A stretch of DNA of 64,000 nucleotides from Streptomyces sp. MJM8645 (GCF_001625365.1 NZ_LJJF01000002.1:1-64000); one strand, 5' to 3'. Shown: positions 7,557 to 17,015, numbered from the stretch's first letter. The notes: a model not told the origin generated them from the sequence alone. Numbers and translations are program-made.

Positions 7557-10511
7557 TCAGATACGTGGTTGGGGCGGGGCGAGGGGAGGGCGGGTGAAGA
7601 CGGGGTCCTTCGGGTCGTCGACGATCTGCTTGACGCGGGCGGAAGCATCGAGAACGGCCCTGGCGGCCTCCAGCAGGTCCGTCATAGAGGTGAGGAAGGT
7701 GTCGGTGTCGGCGCGGTCGACGGCCTCGGTGCAGCTCGGGCCGGCGGCGAGGGCAGTTGTGCCGAACCGGTGCCACGATGCCTGCGCGGTCGGGTCCGGG
7801 ACCTGGAAATAGTAGGGCTCCCAGCTGGCGACGTTCCGCAGGTCCGCGCAGAGCGGGCGCACTGTGGCCAGCAGGGCGGGGGTGACGTCGATGCGTCGGT
7901 CGTGCTGGGCCTCGGTGAGGGCCTTCAGCAGCGCGGTGTTGTCGGCCATCGCGTGTTCGAGCAGGTATCGGCCGCCGACGCGGTACCAGGCGCGGACCTG
8001 GCGGCGGCGCATGTCCGGCGTCACCGCGAGCGTCGGCAGCCCCATCGACTGCTGGAACGCGGCCTGCGTGGCGGGCGTCACCGTCTCTGCGGGCGTCAGG
8101 AGTTGGTCGTGGATGTCGGCGACGACGAGGACGGTCGCGGTGGCGAGTGCCACGGCGCAGGTGCCGTGGCCGATCGTCGGCAGGACGCCGGGCCGCCGGC
8201 CGGACCGGAGGTCGACGACCGGGTCGGAGCCGACGCGGCGCGGTGTCCCCCTGCGGGTCACCCGGCGGGTCACCCGGCGGCCGAGCGCGGCGAGGGCGGT
8301 GACCAGCAGGGCGGTGACCGGGGCCAGCAGCAGCGCCGTGTGAATGACCAGATGGAACGTCAGGCCGCCCTGCAGCTGCCGCCAGGCGGGCCGCCAGCCG
8401 CAGCCGCCGTTCAGGACGGCGAGCGGTCCCAGGCACCCGTCGGTGGACATCAGCAGCACTGTGCAGCCGAGGCCGAGCAGGGTGGCAGTGCCGGAGGCGA
8501 CCAGGGCCGCGGGCAGCCGGAAGGTCGGTGCGCGGGCCGCGACCACGGCGGCGGCGGCCGCGCCGAGAACGATCGCCGCCAGGCACCAGATCGCGTAGCT
8601 GAAGGCGTACAGGCCGCCGCGCCGGTCCGCGCCCACGTGGAGGTGGTGCAGCCAGAGGTGGACGGCGCCGACGCCGAGGACGGCGAGCGCCCCACCACCG
8701 AGCGCGGCGCCCAGGGCGCGGCGCAGGGACGGCGGGCGCGGGGACGGCGGGCGCGGGCCGGGCGCGGCGTCCGGGGCTGCCCCCGGCCTGCCGGCCGCCC
8801 ACAGGGCGAGCGGGACAGCCCACGCTGCGACGGCGGCGAGCGGGACCAGCGGCACCCGGACCACGTCGCGCAACACCGGGAGCACCTGTGCCATCAGGGC
8901 GGTGGTGTCCGGGCGGACCGTCCCGGTGCCAGGGAACCAGCGGACGACGGCCTGCTGGGCGCCCCCGCGGTCGAACCAGGAGCCGTGAGCGAAGGACGCA
9001 CCGTAGTAGTCCCACCAGGTGAGCCAGGCCGACAGCACCAGCCACCCCGCCACCAAACCCAGCGCCAGCGGGAAGCGCAGTGACCGCCCCGGCCGGACAG
9101 TGGCCGCCAGCCGGGCGCACTGGGCGGTCCAGCAGGTGAAGCCGACGGCGGCGGCCACCACCAGGCCCAGCGCCCACCAGCCGACCGGCAGCCACAGCCC
9201 TCCGGTGGACTGCCCGTTGAGCACCGATCCGGCGGCCATCCCCGCACCCAGCCAGAGCCCGCCTCGCACACCGGTAGGGCAGCGCAGGCCGAGCACGGTG
9301 GCCCGGACCACCGCCCGCCACAGCAGCAGCGCCGTGGACGTCGACACCACCGCCGCCGGGAGGGCCCCGACGGCCTGGTAGAGCCAGCCGTTCATCATCG
9401 CCATGTGCGGCACGAAGTGCCACATCAGGTGGTAGTTCGTCAGGGAGGCGATCATGCCGATCAGGAACATCAGCAGCGCCCTGACCTCGAACAGCGGAGC
9501 CGGGTCCGCGAGCGCGTCGCGGCGGACCTCCCAACGCGGATGGATCCGCACCGTCTCCATCGCGGCGTCCGCCCACCTCCGCACCCCGCGCAGGCTCTCC
9601 CGCACGGGCATGGTGGCCCACACATGCTCCAGCGGCGCGCCCCACCGGCGCGCCGTGAGATCGGCGTGCAGCTCGCGGCTGCGCAGCACGTCCGCGCGGA
9701 CGACGGAGATCACCAGTACGGTCAGCACCGGCAGGACCAGCTGACGCGAGTTCATCGCGGTGAACAGCGGGGCGCCCGCCGCCACCAGCCGGACGCTCAC
9801 CCAGAGCGTCACCAGCACGTACGGGCACAGCACCAGGACGAGGAAGGAGCGCCACAGCGCGACAGTGGCGTAGGTGACCGTCAGGTCTCGGTTGGCGACA
9901 TGGGCGAGCTCGTGCAGCACGACGGCGTCGAAGGTGTCCGGGTCGGTGTCGCGGCAGGCGACCAGGGCGCCGTTCAGCCGCAGCCGGGGACGGCGGTTGC
10001 TGCCGAACACCGCGCCGCCCCGGGTGAGCGCGGCGGGGGCCACGAACAGGGCCGGCACCCGGTCGACCCGGTCGGCCGCCAGCTCCCGGACCCGCGTGCC
10101 CACCGCGCCGGTGCGGTCGACCCCGGCCAGCTCAACACAGAGCCCGGGCCTCTGCTTCCAGCGCGGCAGCACGGACGCGACGGCCGCCGCGAGCACCAGC
10201 ACGGCGGCCGGTCCGAGCAGGATCTGCCACCACGGCAGCGGCGGGTCGTCGAGGGCGATACACGGCAGGTAGGCGAGGGCCTGCCCCGTCGTTCGGAGCG
10301 TCCCGCCCCACGTGCCGAGCCGGTCGACGTCGACCCCGGCCGCCAGTAGGCAACCGGTCGAACTGCCCGGACGGAAGTACATCAGGACCGGCAGCAACAT
10401 CGATCCGCTGGACGCCACGATCAGCACCAGCAGGAGGCCGAAGCGGGCGCTGGTGCCCGCGCCCAGGACCCGTTCGTCGAGGGCGGCCGGGCGCGGCCCG
10501 GCACCGGTCAT
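7557..10511 (-). CDS. Large polytopic M48-family metalloprotease
   Basis: From ATG 10511 this gives 984 aa. The zinc motif HELAH stands at about residue 200 inside VVLHELAHVANRDLTV, typical of M48 (HtpX/Ste24-like) integral membrane peptidases, and two or three membrane spans precede it. The ~780 residues after it contain many more hydrophobic segments (for example FLIGMIASL and LVVSALLTAL-type stretches) plus soluble loops, so it is far longer than ordinary 280-450-aa M48 enzymes. The ATG overlaps the stop of the upstream 191-aa gene (ATGA), indicating translational coupling. A role in membrane or envelope protein processing is inferred; the substrate is unknown. Confidence 0.8.
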   Translation of the reverse strand: MTGAGPRPAALDERVLGAGTSARFGLLLVLIVASSGSMLLPVLMYFRPGSSTGCLLAAGVDVDRLGTWGGTLRTTGQALAYLPCIALDDPPLPWWQILLGPAAVLVLAAAVASVLPRWKQRPGLCVELAGVDRTGAVGTRVRELAADRVDRVPALFVAPAALTRGGAVFGSNRRPRLRLNGALVACRDTDPDTFDAVVLHELAHVANRDLTVTYATVALWRSFLVLVLCPYVLVTLWVSVRLVAAGAPLFTAMNSRQLVLPVLTVLVISVVRADVLRSRELHADLTARRWGAPLEHVWATMPVRESLRGVRRWADAAMETVRIHPRWEVRRDALADPAPLFEVRALLMFLIGMIASLTNYHLMWHFVPHMAMMNGWLYQAVGALPAAVVSTSTALLLWRAVVRATVLGLRCPTGVRGGLWLGAGMAAGSVLNGQSTGGLWLPVGWWALGLVVAAAVGFTCWTAQCARLAATVRPGRSLRFPLALGLVAGWLVLSAWLTWWDYYGASFAHGSWFDRGGAQQAVVRWFPGTGTVRPDTTALMAQVLPVLRDVVRVPLVPLAAVAAWAVPLALWAAGRPGAAPDAAPGPRPPSPRPPSLRRALGAALGGGALAVLGVGAVHLWLHHLHVGADRRGGLYAFSYAIWCLAAIVLGAAAAAVVAARAPTFRLPAALVASGTATLLGLGCTVLLMSTDGCLGPLAVLNGGCGWRPAWRQLQGGLTFHLVIHTALLLAPVTALLVTALAALGRRVTRRVTRRGTPRRVGSDPVVDLRSGRRPGVLPTIGHGTCAVALATATVLVVADIHDQLLTPAETVTPATQAAFQQSMGLPTLAVTPDMRRRQVRAWYRVGGRYLLEHAMADNTALLKALTEAQHDRRIDVTPALLATVRPLCADLRNVASWEPYYFQVPDPTAQASWHRFGTTALAAGPSCTEAVDRADTDTFLTSMTDLLEAARAVLDASARVKQIVDDPKDPVFTRPPLAPPQPRI

Positions 10512-11083
10512 CGTTCCCCCGGCACGTGGCCCGGGCCGCCCTCCGCCGCCTCGTCCGGCCGTTCGTCCGGTTGTTCGTCCGGCTGTTCGTCCGGGTCGGC
10601 CAGTGCGAGACCGGCCACCACGCCGTCGGCGATCCGCAGTCCCAGGTCCGGGGAGAGCCCGGCTTCCCCGGCCGCGTCGAGCACCATGCGGTGGACCAAG
10701 CGCTGCTGATCGCGGGTCAGTGGCGGGATGACCTCGGGAGCCGACCGGCGCCGCCGCACCCGCCGCCGTACCCGCCGCCACAGCGCCGACGATCCGCGCG
10801 AGGCGACCTCCACCAGGTTCTCGGCGAGCTTCTCGCGGGCCCGGTCCAGGGTCAGCCACAGCAGCGGGGCCACCAGCGGAGCGATCTCGGCGAGACCGAA
10901 ACCGAGCGGATCACGGTCGCCGCGCCGCCGTCGCAGCCGTCGCAGCCGGGCGAGCACCTCGGCGTCGCTCCGTCGCAGCAGGCCGTCGACCATGACCGCC
11001 TCCTCGGGCGCGCAGACGGCGACCACGTCCCGTACCAGGTCACGGACCCGGACCCCGACCGCCTGCTCAGATGGCGAATTCAA
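10508..11083 (-). CDS. Hypothetical partner of the M48 protease
   Basis: A 191-aa protein of unrecognised family. It has an arginine-rich central part (two RRxRRRxRRR-like runs), one hydrophobic stretch (IAPLVAPLLWLTL) and an acidic C-terminus of DEQPDEQPDERPDE repeats. TTG 11083 is chosen because ggagg lies 5-6 bases upstream. Its stop overlaps the start of the M48 gene, so the two are almost certainly co-expressed. It could be a regulator or membrane-associated chaperone of the protease; no direct evidence exists. Confidence 0.65.
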   Translation of the reverse strand: MNSPSEQAVGVRVRDLVRDVVAVCAPEEAVMVDGLLRRSDAEVLARLRRLRRRRGDRDPLGFGLAEIAPLVAPLLWLTLDRAREKLAENLVEVASRGSSALWRRVRRRVRRRRSAPEVIPPLTRDQQRLVHRMVLDAAGEAGLSPDLGLRIADGVVAGLALADPDEQPDEQPDERPDEAAEGGPGHVPGER

Positions 11084-11125
11084 CTGTCCTCCCGTCGAAG
11101 GAAACGCGTTTACTCCACTGCTCCA

Positions 11126-11650
11126 CTACTCCGCGGCGGACTCTCGGTCTGTTGCGAACGACCTCGACGCGACTCGGTCGCGCGAGCGGTCGAACCCGAA
11201 GGCACTGTCGAAGAGGGCAGCGGCCCTGGTCACTTCCGCCACGAACCGGGTGGCCCGGTCATGGGCCGCCCAGATCTTGACCTGATGCTCCCGCCAGTAG
11301 GGGTGTACCCGAGTCGAGTTCGGCGACTCTTCGGTCGAGGTGGGCGCGTCCCGGGAGGCGCGGGACATGGCCTCGCGCACTGGCGCGACAAAGAGCAGGA
11401 GGGCGTTGCCTACGAGCCGACGGCTGCGGCTACGGCTACGGCTGCGGGAGTCACGAACAGTTCGGACGCCCTGTTCGAAGGAAGCAAGGCACGGGTTGCC
11501 GTCGTTCTCGAACGTCTGCTTGATATGCGGGAGTTGGCCCCGTTGATCAACCCTCGGACTCAGGACGCGCTCGCCGCCATGCTCCCTCGAAGTCATCACG
11601 GCCGATCTCCCTGGCCACGTATTGCGGATCATGAAGATCGAACGGCGCAT
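11126..11650 (-). CDS. Possible hypothetical protein with Ser/Arg repeat
   Basis: An open frame of 174 codons from ATG 11650 (or 110+ codons from a later start). The composition looks protein-like (for example HPYWREHQVKIWAAHDRATR), with a SRSRSRSRSR run near the middle and a hydrophobic LVGNALLLFVAPV segment. It has lower GC at third positions than its neighbours and only a weak Shine-Dalgarno (gagga about 14 bases upstream). No homologue comes to mind. It could be a transferred or decaying gene, or a chance frame. Confidence 0.35.
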   Translation of the reverse strand: MRRSIFMIRNTWPGRSAVMTSREHGGERVLSPRVDQRGQLPHIKQTFENDGNPCLASFEQGVRTVRDSRSRSRSRSRRLVGNALLLFVAPVREAMSRASRDAPTSTEESPNSTRVHPYWREHQVKIWAAHDRATRFVAEVTRAAALFDSAFGFDRSRDRVASRSFATDRESAAE

Positions 11651-11815
11651 TGAACGGCCAGTCCTCAACGCTCGTCTTGACTGAACCACCGTCCCGGCTG
11701 GTCTCGACCTGCCGCAACCGCCGTCCGTACCCGGGGGTGCGGGGCCGCGGCGCATCCGCGCCCCGGCAGGCAAAACCAGGTGCCGCGGCCGCCGCTCCTC
11801 CCTACGCTTCCCGCC

Positions 11816-12388
11816 ATGGACAGCACCGGGGCCGAGCGCCTCCTGAACGTCGTGGACGTCGAAGCAACCTGCTGGGCCGGCGGCCAACCGCGGGGAGCGG
11901 TCAGCGAGATCATCGAGATCGGACTGACCGTCGTCGATCTGGACGCCGGCGAACGCCTCGCCCGCCACCGGATCCTGGTGCGGCCCGCCCGATCCACGGT
12001 CAGCGAGTTCTGCACGGAACTGACCGGCCTCACCCAGCACGAGGTCGACACAGGGGTCGGCTTCGCCGAAGCGTGCCGGCTCCTGGCGGCCGAACACCAC
12101 GCCGGGGCACGCCCGTGGGCCAGTTGGGGCGACTACGACCGCAACCAGTTCACCCGGCAGTGCCAGGCCACCGGGACGCCGTATCCCTTCGGCCGGCACC
12201 ACACCAACGCCAAAACGACCTTCACCGAGGCATACGGCCTGCGCAAACGCCCCGGCATGGCGAAGGCCCTGGAGCTCGCCGGACGGCGACTCGAAGGCCG
12301 TCACCACAGCGGCGAGGACGACGCCTGGAACATCGCCGCCCTCGTGCTCCACCTGTCCGAGCGGGGCGTCTGGCCGGATCCGTGCTGA
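11816..12388 (+). CDS. DEDDh 3'-5' exonuclease (ERI1/KapD-like)
   Basis: A 190-aa protein from ATG 11816. The ExoI motif is VDVEAT (Asp and Glu near residues 13-15), ExoII includes SWGDYDRNQF, and ExoIII is HHSGEDDAWN, giving the His and final Asp of a DEDDh active site. The SEIIEIGLTVVD segment is typical of the ERI1/KapD group that trims single-stranded RNA or DNA 3' ends. An upstream in-frame ATG at 11780 would add 12 unconserved residues. It stands alone, convergent with the DinB-like gene. Confidence 0.85.
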   Translation: MDSTGAERLLNVVDVEATCWAGGQPRGAVSEIIEIGLTVVDLDAGERLARHRILVRPARSTVSEFCTELTGLTQHEVDTGVGFAEACRLLAAEHHAGARPWASWGDYDRNQFTRQCQATGTPYPFGRHHTNAKTTFTEAYGLRKRPGMAKALELAGRRLEGRHHSGEDDAWNIAALVLHLSERGVWPDPC

Positions 12389-12570
12389 CCACTGGATTGC
12401 CGACCATCGTCAGCGCCTGTGCCTGTGCCAGGTGATGGATCACTGGGTTCCGATGCTGTCAAGGTAGGGAGACAAGCCGCCGCCAGCAGATGAGTGCGCA
12501 TCCGCGAGTGAGGAAGGCTTCGTGGATGTCGTCACAGGAGTAGAGCTCTCCAAACGCCCGCTTAGGCTCG

Positions 12571-13173
12571 TCAGGGTGTGCCCACCGCCGCCCTGGCGGC
12601 CCGCTCGACCTCGGCGAACCGGGACTGCCGGAACGCGGCGTCGGGCTGCGAATTCGCGTGGCTCGCCTCGGTCCCGGTGGCGCCGTCGAGGTGCTCGCGC
12701 AGGATGTCGGCGTGCCCGGCGTGCCGGTTGGTCTCGGTGAGCACGTGCACCAGGACGCTGAACAATGTGACGTTCGGACGGGGCCACCAGGGCACGTAGC
12801 CCGGTGCCTCGACGGTGAGGGCGTCGATCGTCGCGTCGGAGTGCTCCGCGACCCGGCGGTACCGGCCGACGATCTCCTCGCGGGTCTCGTGCTCGGTCAC
12901 CCACATCGCCTCGGCCCAGAGCCGCTCGTCGTCCCACCGACCCAGCGGCTCCGGGCACGGGCGGCCGAGGACGTTGCCGAAGTACCGGTACTCGATGTTC
13001 GTGAGGTGCTTGACCAGTCCGAGGAGGCTCGTGCCCGAGCCGGTCAGAGGTCGGCGGACGTCGTATTCGGACAGCCCGTCGAGCTTCCAGACCAGCGCCT
13101 CCCGGACATCGCGCAGATCACTGTGCAAGTACTCCTTGGCGAATTCATCGATCACGGGGACGCAGTCTGCCAT
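12571..13173 (-). CDS. DinB/DUF664-family protein (putative thiol-dependent enzyme)
   Basis: A 200-aa protein from ATG 13173. The four-helix DinB/DUF664 pattern is seen: VREALVWKLDGLSEYDVRRP, then SLLGLVKHLTNIEYRYFG with a metal-ligand His, and NRHAGHADILREHLDG with two further His residues. In actinomycetes these proteins often use mycothiol or bind a divalent metal for detoxification. The frame extends upstream to 13359, but those residues are low-complexity and unlike the family, so the internal ATG is preferred. Confidence 0.8.
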   Translation of the reverse strand: MADCVPVIDEFAKEYLHSDLRDVREALVWKLDGLSEYDVRRPLTGSGTSLLGLVKHLTNIEYRYFGNVLGRPCPEPLGRWDDERLWAEAMWVTEHETREEIVGRYRRVAEHSDATIDALTVEAPGYVPWWPRPNVTLFSVLVHVLTETNRHAGHADILREHLDGATGTEASHANSQPDAAFRQSRFAEVERAARAAVGTP

Positions 13174-13842
13174 GCACGGTCCGTGAGACCGGCCCCGGGC
13201 CCGACAGGCAGACGACGAGGAACCGGCACTGCGGGAAGCCGGGACCGATCGCTCCGCATCCGTTGGTCCGGGGCCCTGATGAATGAACAGAAGAACTCGA
13301 CAGGGAAGCACACGGCATCGCCGGCCCCCTCGCCCTGCTTGCCCCTTGCACTGCGCCACGGTGCGGAGGTGGACGGCCGGCGCTCGACGATCATCCGAAC
13401 GGGTGAATCCGGCGACGGCTACGCGCTGCCTGACCTCCTCGGCTGCCCGGGCGTCCGTGACCGCCTCGAACCCGGTCTGACAGCCGGGCTCGAACAGGCT
13501 CTCGCCGCCTGCGCGCTGGGCTCCGCACCTGTACGAGCCCGTCCGTGGCCAGTTGGAGGACGCCCTCGGCCGCGCCCGGAGGTGCTCGAAACCTCCCCGT
13601 TCGACCCGGGCTCGCCCGGAGGTAATCCGCTTGAACGCCGCGCTCGAACAGCACCATCATCGGAGACCGCCAACCTCTAGGAGGTTCCTTAACTCAGCTC
13701 CGCAGAAAGAAACTTGGACGTCGGATCGCCTTCTTCCAGCACACTTGCGCGCCCGCGCGCCGACGGTGTTCGGAGGAGCTGCGGCGAAGACCGGCACCGA
13801 CCGGCGGAACACACCCGCCCGAGAGACCGAGGAGCCCACCCG
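13174..13842. other. Intergenic region, no gene supported
   Basis: 669 bp between the divergent DinB-like and triple-Nudix genes. All open frames look like shadows of GC bias. The right half presumably contains the promoter of the Nudix cluster; a lower-GC stretch (ttccttaactcagc and following) lies near 13,685-13,720. Confidence 0.45.
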
Positions 13843-15216
13843 GTGATCGACTTCGACATGCTGACCGGCCTCGCCTTCCGCGAGGGCGCCGAACGGATCG
13901 GCGTCGGCGTGGTGGTCCGCGACACCTGCGGCCGGATCCTGATGATCCGCCGGGCCGCGCACGACGTCCTGCCCGGCCTGTGGGAGTACCCGGGCGGCGG
14001 CCACGAGGACGGCGAGCCCGTGGCGGCGGGCGCGGCGCGGGAACTGGCCGAGCAGACCGGGCTTGCCGGGCTGCCGCTGGAGTACGCGCGGAGCCTGCAC
14101 CTCACCGACCCGAACGGCCGGCGCGTGCGGCAGTTCGTCTTCGCCACCGTCGTTCCGGAGGGCACCCCGGTCGTCCTCTCCGGCGACCACGACTCCCACC
14201 AGTGGGCTCCAGCGGACCGGCTGCCCACGACCAGCGACGGCCAACGCGCGGTGATCGAGTGGCTGACCGGCCGCCTGGCGATCCCGGGCTGGCGGCCGGT
14301 CGGCGGCTACCTGACCACCATCGCCCGGCCCAGCGCCTACGGCTCCTTCCTGGTCACCGACCCCGCCGGCCGCGTCCTCGGGATGCGCTCGACCGTCGAC
14401 CCGAGCGTGTGGAACATGCCCGGCGGCAACGTCGAGCACGGCGAGAGCCCCTTCGACGCCGCGCTGCGCGAAGCCCGGGAGGAGCTGGGCCTGGACCTGG
14501 CCGCGGAGAACCCGCAGGTGCTCCGGCGGCGCCTGGTCGCCGTGATCCACACGCAGGCCGACGCCGACTACCCGGTCCCGGTCGCCGGCTACGTGTTCGA
14601 CGGCGGCACGCTGACCGTGGAGCAGCAGGCCCGGATCCGGCTCGATCCGGCCGAGCACACCGAGTTCCGGTTCGAGACGGCCCACGACTGGCGCTCCCGG
14701 ATGACCCCCGTCCACTACCAGCGGCTCCGGCAGGTGCTGCGCGCCCACCGCTGCGGCGTCCCGCTCTACCTGGAGCGCCCCGCCCCGGATGGCGACGACT
14801 TCGAGGGCGTCCTGGTCTTCGTCACCGACCGCGCGGGTCGACTGCTGATGCACCTGCGCGAAGACAGGCCGGGCATGGCCTGGCCCGGCTACTGGACTCC
14901 GATCGGCGGCTGGCGCGAGGGGGACGAGAACGCCGAGGAGAGCGCGGTGCGCGAGGTCCGCGAGGAGGCCGGCGTCGAGATCACCGGGCTGCGGACCCTC
15001 CCCGGCCCGCACCAGGACCTCGGCCTCCCGCTCACCCGCGTCCTGCACGCCGTCCGGGACGGCCCCGAGAGCGACCTGCGGCTCGGTGACGAGGGCCTGG
15101 CCGTGCGCATGGTGCCCTTCGACGAGGTGCTCGATCTGAAGGTCCCGCCCTACCTGCACCACTACCTGCCGCTGCTCGCCGCAGCGGCCGACCAGCCCAC
15201 CGGGGAGGCCTCGTGA
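13843..15216 (+). CDS. Triple Nudix hydrolase fusion
   Basis: A 457-aa protein with three Nudix domains in tandem. Boxes start near residue 51 (GGGHEDGEPVAAGAAREL), residue 193 (GGNVEHGES then REAREELG) and residue 354 (GGWREGDEN then REVREEAG). Boxes 2 and 3 have the full GX5EX7REUXEEXGU pattern; box 1 has Gln in place of one catalytic Glu (RELAEQTG) and may be weak or inactive. Nudix enzymes split nucleoside diphosphates linked to another group. GTG 13843 has gaggag about 9 bases upstream. It is the first gene of a co-oriented run of seven. Confidence 0.85.
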   Translation: MIDFDMLTGLAFREGAERIGVGVVVRDTCGRILMIRRAAHDVLPGLWEYPGGGHEDGEPVAAGAARELAEQTGLAGLPLEYARSLHLTDPNGRRVRQFVFATVVPEGTPVVLSGDHDSHQWAPADRLPTTSDGQRAVIEWLTGRLAIPGWRPVGGYLTTIARPSAYGSFLVTDPAGRVLGMRSTVDPSVWNMPGGNVEHGESPFDAALREAREELGLDLAAENPQVLRRRLVAVIHTQADADYPVPVAGYVFDGGTLTVEQQARIRLDPAEHTEFRFETAHDWRSRMTPVHYQRLRQVLRAHRCGVPLYLERPAPDGDDFEGVLVFVTDRAGRLLMHLREDRPGMAWPGYWTPIGGWREGDENAEESAVREVREEAGVEITGLRTLPGPHQDLGLPLTRVLHAVRDGPESDLRLGDEGLAVRMVPFDEVLDLKVPPYLHHYLPLLAAAADQPTGEAS

Positions 15217-15373
15217 CCCGGCCCAGCCCCGTCGGCCCCGTCGGCCGCCCAGCCGACCCGTGCGCGTGATGCTCCAGCTCACCCCGCACCGCCCTGGAGC
15301 CGCTGCACGGACCGGCGTCGGCCCCGTGAAGTCCCCAAGTCCCCTTTGATCGAGCGCCCTTGGAGGTAGTGCT

Positions 15374-15856
15374 GTGGAGAGCCTGCGACAGGCGGTGGCC
15401 GTCATCGTCCACGACCGGAGTGGCGGCCGGGTCGCGACGATCAACTACGCGACGAACAGTTGGAGCACGACGCCGGTGTGGACGATCCCCGGCGGCAAGG
15501 TCGAGGTCGGCGAGCGCCTGGACGAGGCCGCCGCCCGTGAACTGGCGGAGGAGACGGGGCTGGAAGTCGACCCGCGCGACCTGCGGCTGGTCCACACGAT
15601 CCAGGTCCGCCAGGGCTGGGACGGCAAGGGTCCCTTCCTGCTGTCGGTGTTCCTCGCCACCGCCTGGCAGGGCGAGTTGACGAACACCGAACCCGGCAAG
15701 CACCTCGCCGTGGTGTGGTCGCCCGCGGGCGAGCTGCCGCTGCCGATGTTCCCGTCCTCCCACGCCGCCCTGTCCGCGTACCTGTCCGGTGGCCGCGGGT
15801 TCTCCACCCACGGCTGGGCCGAGGGGGCCGACCCCCGCGACCTGGTCCAGGACTGA
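15374..15856 (+). CDS. Nudix hydrolase
   Basis: A 160-aa single-domain protein with a complete Nudix box, GGKVEVGERLDEAAARELAE followed by ETGL, at about residues 37-60, preceded by PVWTIP. GTG 15374 is preceded by ggaggt. It is the second gene of the Nudix-rich cluster, 157 bp after the triple fusion. The substrate is unknown; the sequence resembles ADP-sugar, NADH or 8-oxo-dGTP-type housekeeping Nudix enzymes but is not diagnostic. Confidence 0.88.
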   Translation: MESLRQAVAVIVHDRSGGRVATINYATNSWSTTPVWTIPGGKVEVGERLDEAAARELAEETGLEVDPRDLRLVHTIQVRQGWDGKGPFLLSVFLATAWQGELTNTEPGKHLAVVWSPAGELPLPMFPSSHAALSAYLSGGRGFSTHGWAEGADPRDLVQD

Positions 15857-15942
15857 GGAAGGCACCGTCACCTTCCCCACCCCAGCCGGATCCCGTACGC
15901 CTACCACGCCGTGCAGCGGCCCGACGGCGGCACCGACCGACA

Positions 15943-15969
15943 CCTCGTCCGCCTCGTCCGCCTCGTCCG
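15943..15969. repeat. Three perfect 9-bp tandem repeats (cctcgtccg)
   Basis: Three units in the 171-bp gap between a Nudix gene and the GNAT gene, followed by a degenerate fourth. Probably a slippage repeat in non-coding sequence. Confidence 0.6.
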
Positions 15970-16027
15970 CCTCGGCCTCCCCCGACAACCACCCGAGTGA
16001 CCCACCGAACCCCGGAGGCAGTCCCGC

Positions 16028-16504
16028 ATGACCGGATCCCCCGTACGCCCCGCCGGCCCCGAGGACGCCGACGAACTGCTGCGCCTGCGCGTCGCGGTGC
16101 TCGACGGCGCCCGGCTCACCGACGACTGGCGCACCACCTTCCGCGACGACATGCGCGAGCGGCTCGGCACCGACCCGAACCTGCTCGCCTATGTCGTCCC
16201 CGCCGACGACGGCACGCTGGCCTCCTGCGCCATCGGCATCGTCTACCGCGGCTACCGCGGCCCCACCCACCCCACCGGCCGGTGGGCCCGGATCCACACC
16301 GTGGCCACCGACCCGGCCCACCGACGGCGCGGGCACGCCCGCGCCGTCACCACCGCCCTGGTCCAGGCACTGCGGCACAGCGGCTGCGGATCGATCGAGC
16401 TGCGCGCCACCGAAACCGGAGCCCCGCTCTACCGCACCCTCGGATTCGACCCCGTCGACGGCTACATGGCGCTGCGCCCCGGTGCAGAAGGCTGGACGCG
16501 GTGA
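16028..16504 (+). CDS. GNAT-family N-acetyltransferase
   Basis: A 158-aa protein with the GNAT core: strand IHTVATDPAHRRRGHARAV, where the RRxGHA segment binds the acetyl-CoA pyrophosphate, and a C-terminal APLYRTLGFDPVDGYMAL. ATG 16028 has ggagg 8-12 bases upstream. Its stop overlaps the HIT gene start (GTGA at 16501-16504). In this cluster it may acetylate a nucleotide-derived or amino compound; the acceptor is not predictable. Confidence 0.88.
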   Translation: MTGSPVRPAGPEDADELLRLRVAVLDGARLTDDWRTTFRDDMRERLGTDPNLLAYVVPADDGTLASCAIGIVYRGYRGPTHPTGRWARIHTVATDPAHRRRGHARAVTTALVQALRHSGCGSIELRATETGAPLYRTLGFDPVDGYMALRPGAEGWTR

Positions 16505-17013
16505 CCGCCTTCGACCTCGACGCCTACAACGAGCGGGCCCGCAACGGCCCCTGCTTCATCTGCTCGATGCTCGCCGGTGAGCCCGGGTACGAACACCGGA
16601 TCGTCCTGGACGACGGCGTGCACGTCGCCTTCCTCGACCGCTATCCCACCCTGCCCGGCAAGCTCCTGGTCGCCCCGCGCACCCACGTCGAGGACACCAT
16701 CAGCGGCTTCACCGAGGACCAGTACCTCGCCCTGCAGTTGGTCGTGCACCGGGTGGCGACCGCGCTCGCCGCGACCGTCCCCACCGAGCGCCTCTACGTG
16801 CTGAGCCTGGGCAGCATGCAGGGCAACGCCCACGTCCACTGGCACATCGCCGCCCTACCGCCCGGCATCCCGTACGAGCAGCAGCAGTTCCACGCGCTGA
16901 TGGCCGAGGGCTCGGGCATCCTGCCCGACGACCCCGGCCGGGCCGAACGCCTCGCCGCCGACCTGCGCACCCGGCTCGGCCACCCCTGCCGTCACGACCA
17001 GCGAGGAGCCTGA
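16501..17013 (+). CDS. HIT-family nucleotide hydrolase/transferase
   Basis: 170 aa from GTG 16501, overlapping the GNAT stop. The histidine triad reads NAHVHWHIAAL near residue 107. The N-terminus has CFICSML, a CxxC pair like the zinc site of Hint/Fhit-type proteins. HIT enzymes cleave nucleoside phosphoramidates, dinucleoside polyphosphates or AMP adducts. The downstream Nudix start lies 2 bp after the stop, so translation is coupled. With four Nudix/MazG genes around it, the context points to nucleotide-adduct processing. Confidence 0.9.
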   Translation: MTAFDLDAYNERARNGPCFICSMLAGEPGYEHRIVLDDGVHVAFLDRYPTLPGKLLVAPRTHVEDTISGFTEDQYLALQLVVHRVATALAATVPTERLYVLSLGSMQGNAHVHWHIAALPPGIPYEQQQFHALMAEGSGILPDDPGRAERLAADLRTRLGHPCRHDQRGA

Positions 17014-17015
17014 CC

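Noticed and set aside
7366..9855. 829-codon minus frame overlapping the M48 protease
   Set aside because: The HELAH frame has membrane segments and the zinc motif; this one is Arg/Pro-rich and has neither.
15930..15980. Possible CRISPR or iteron array
   Set aside because: Only three 9-bp copies without spacers; simple slippage repeat.
15857..15990. Frame continuing in register after the Nudix TGA
   Set aside because: It reads through the 9-bp repeat as a Leu-Val-Arg run and has no start or conservation clue; probably non-coding.
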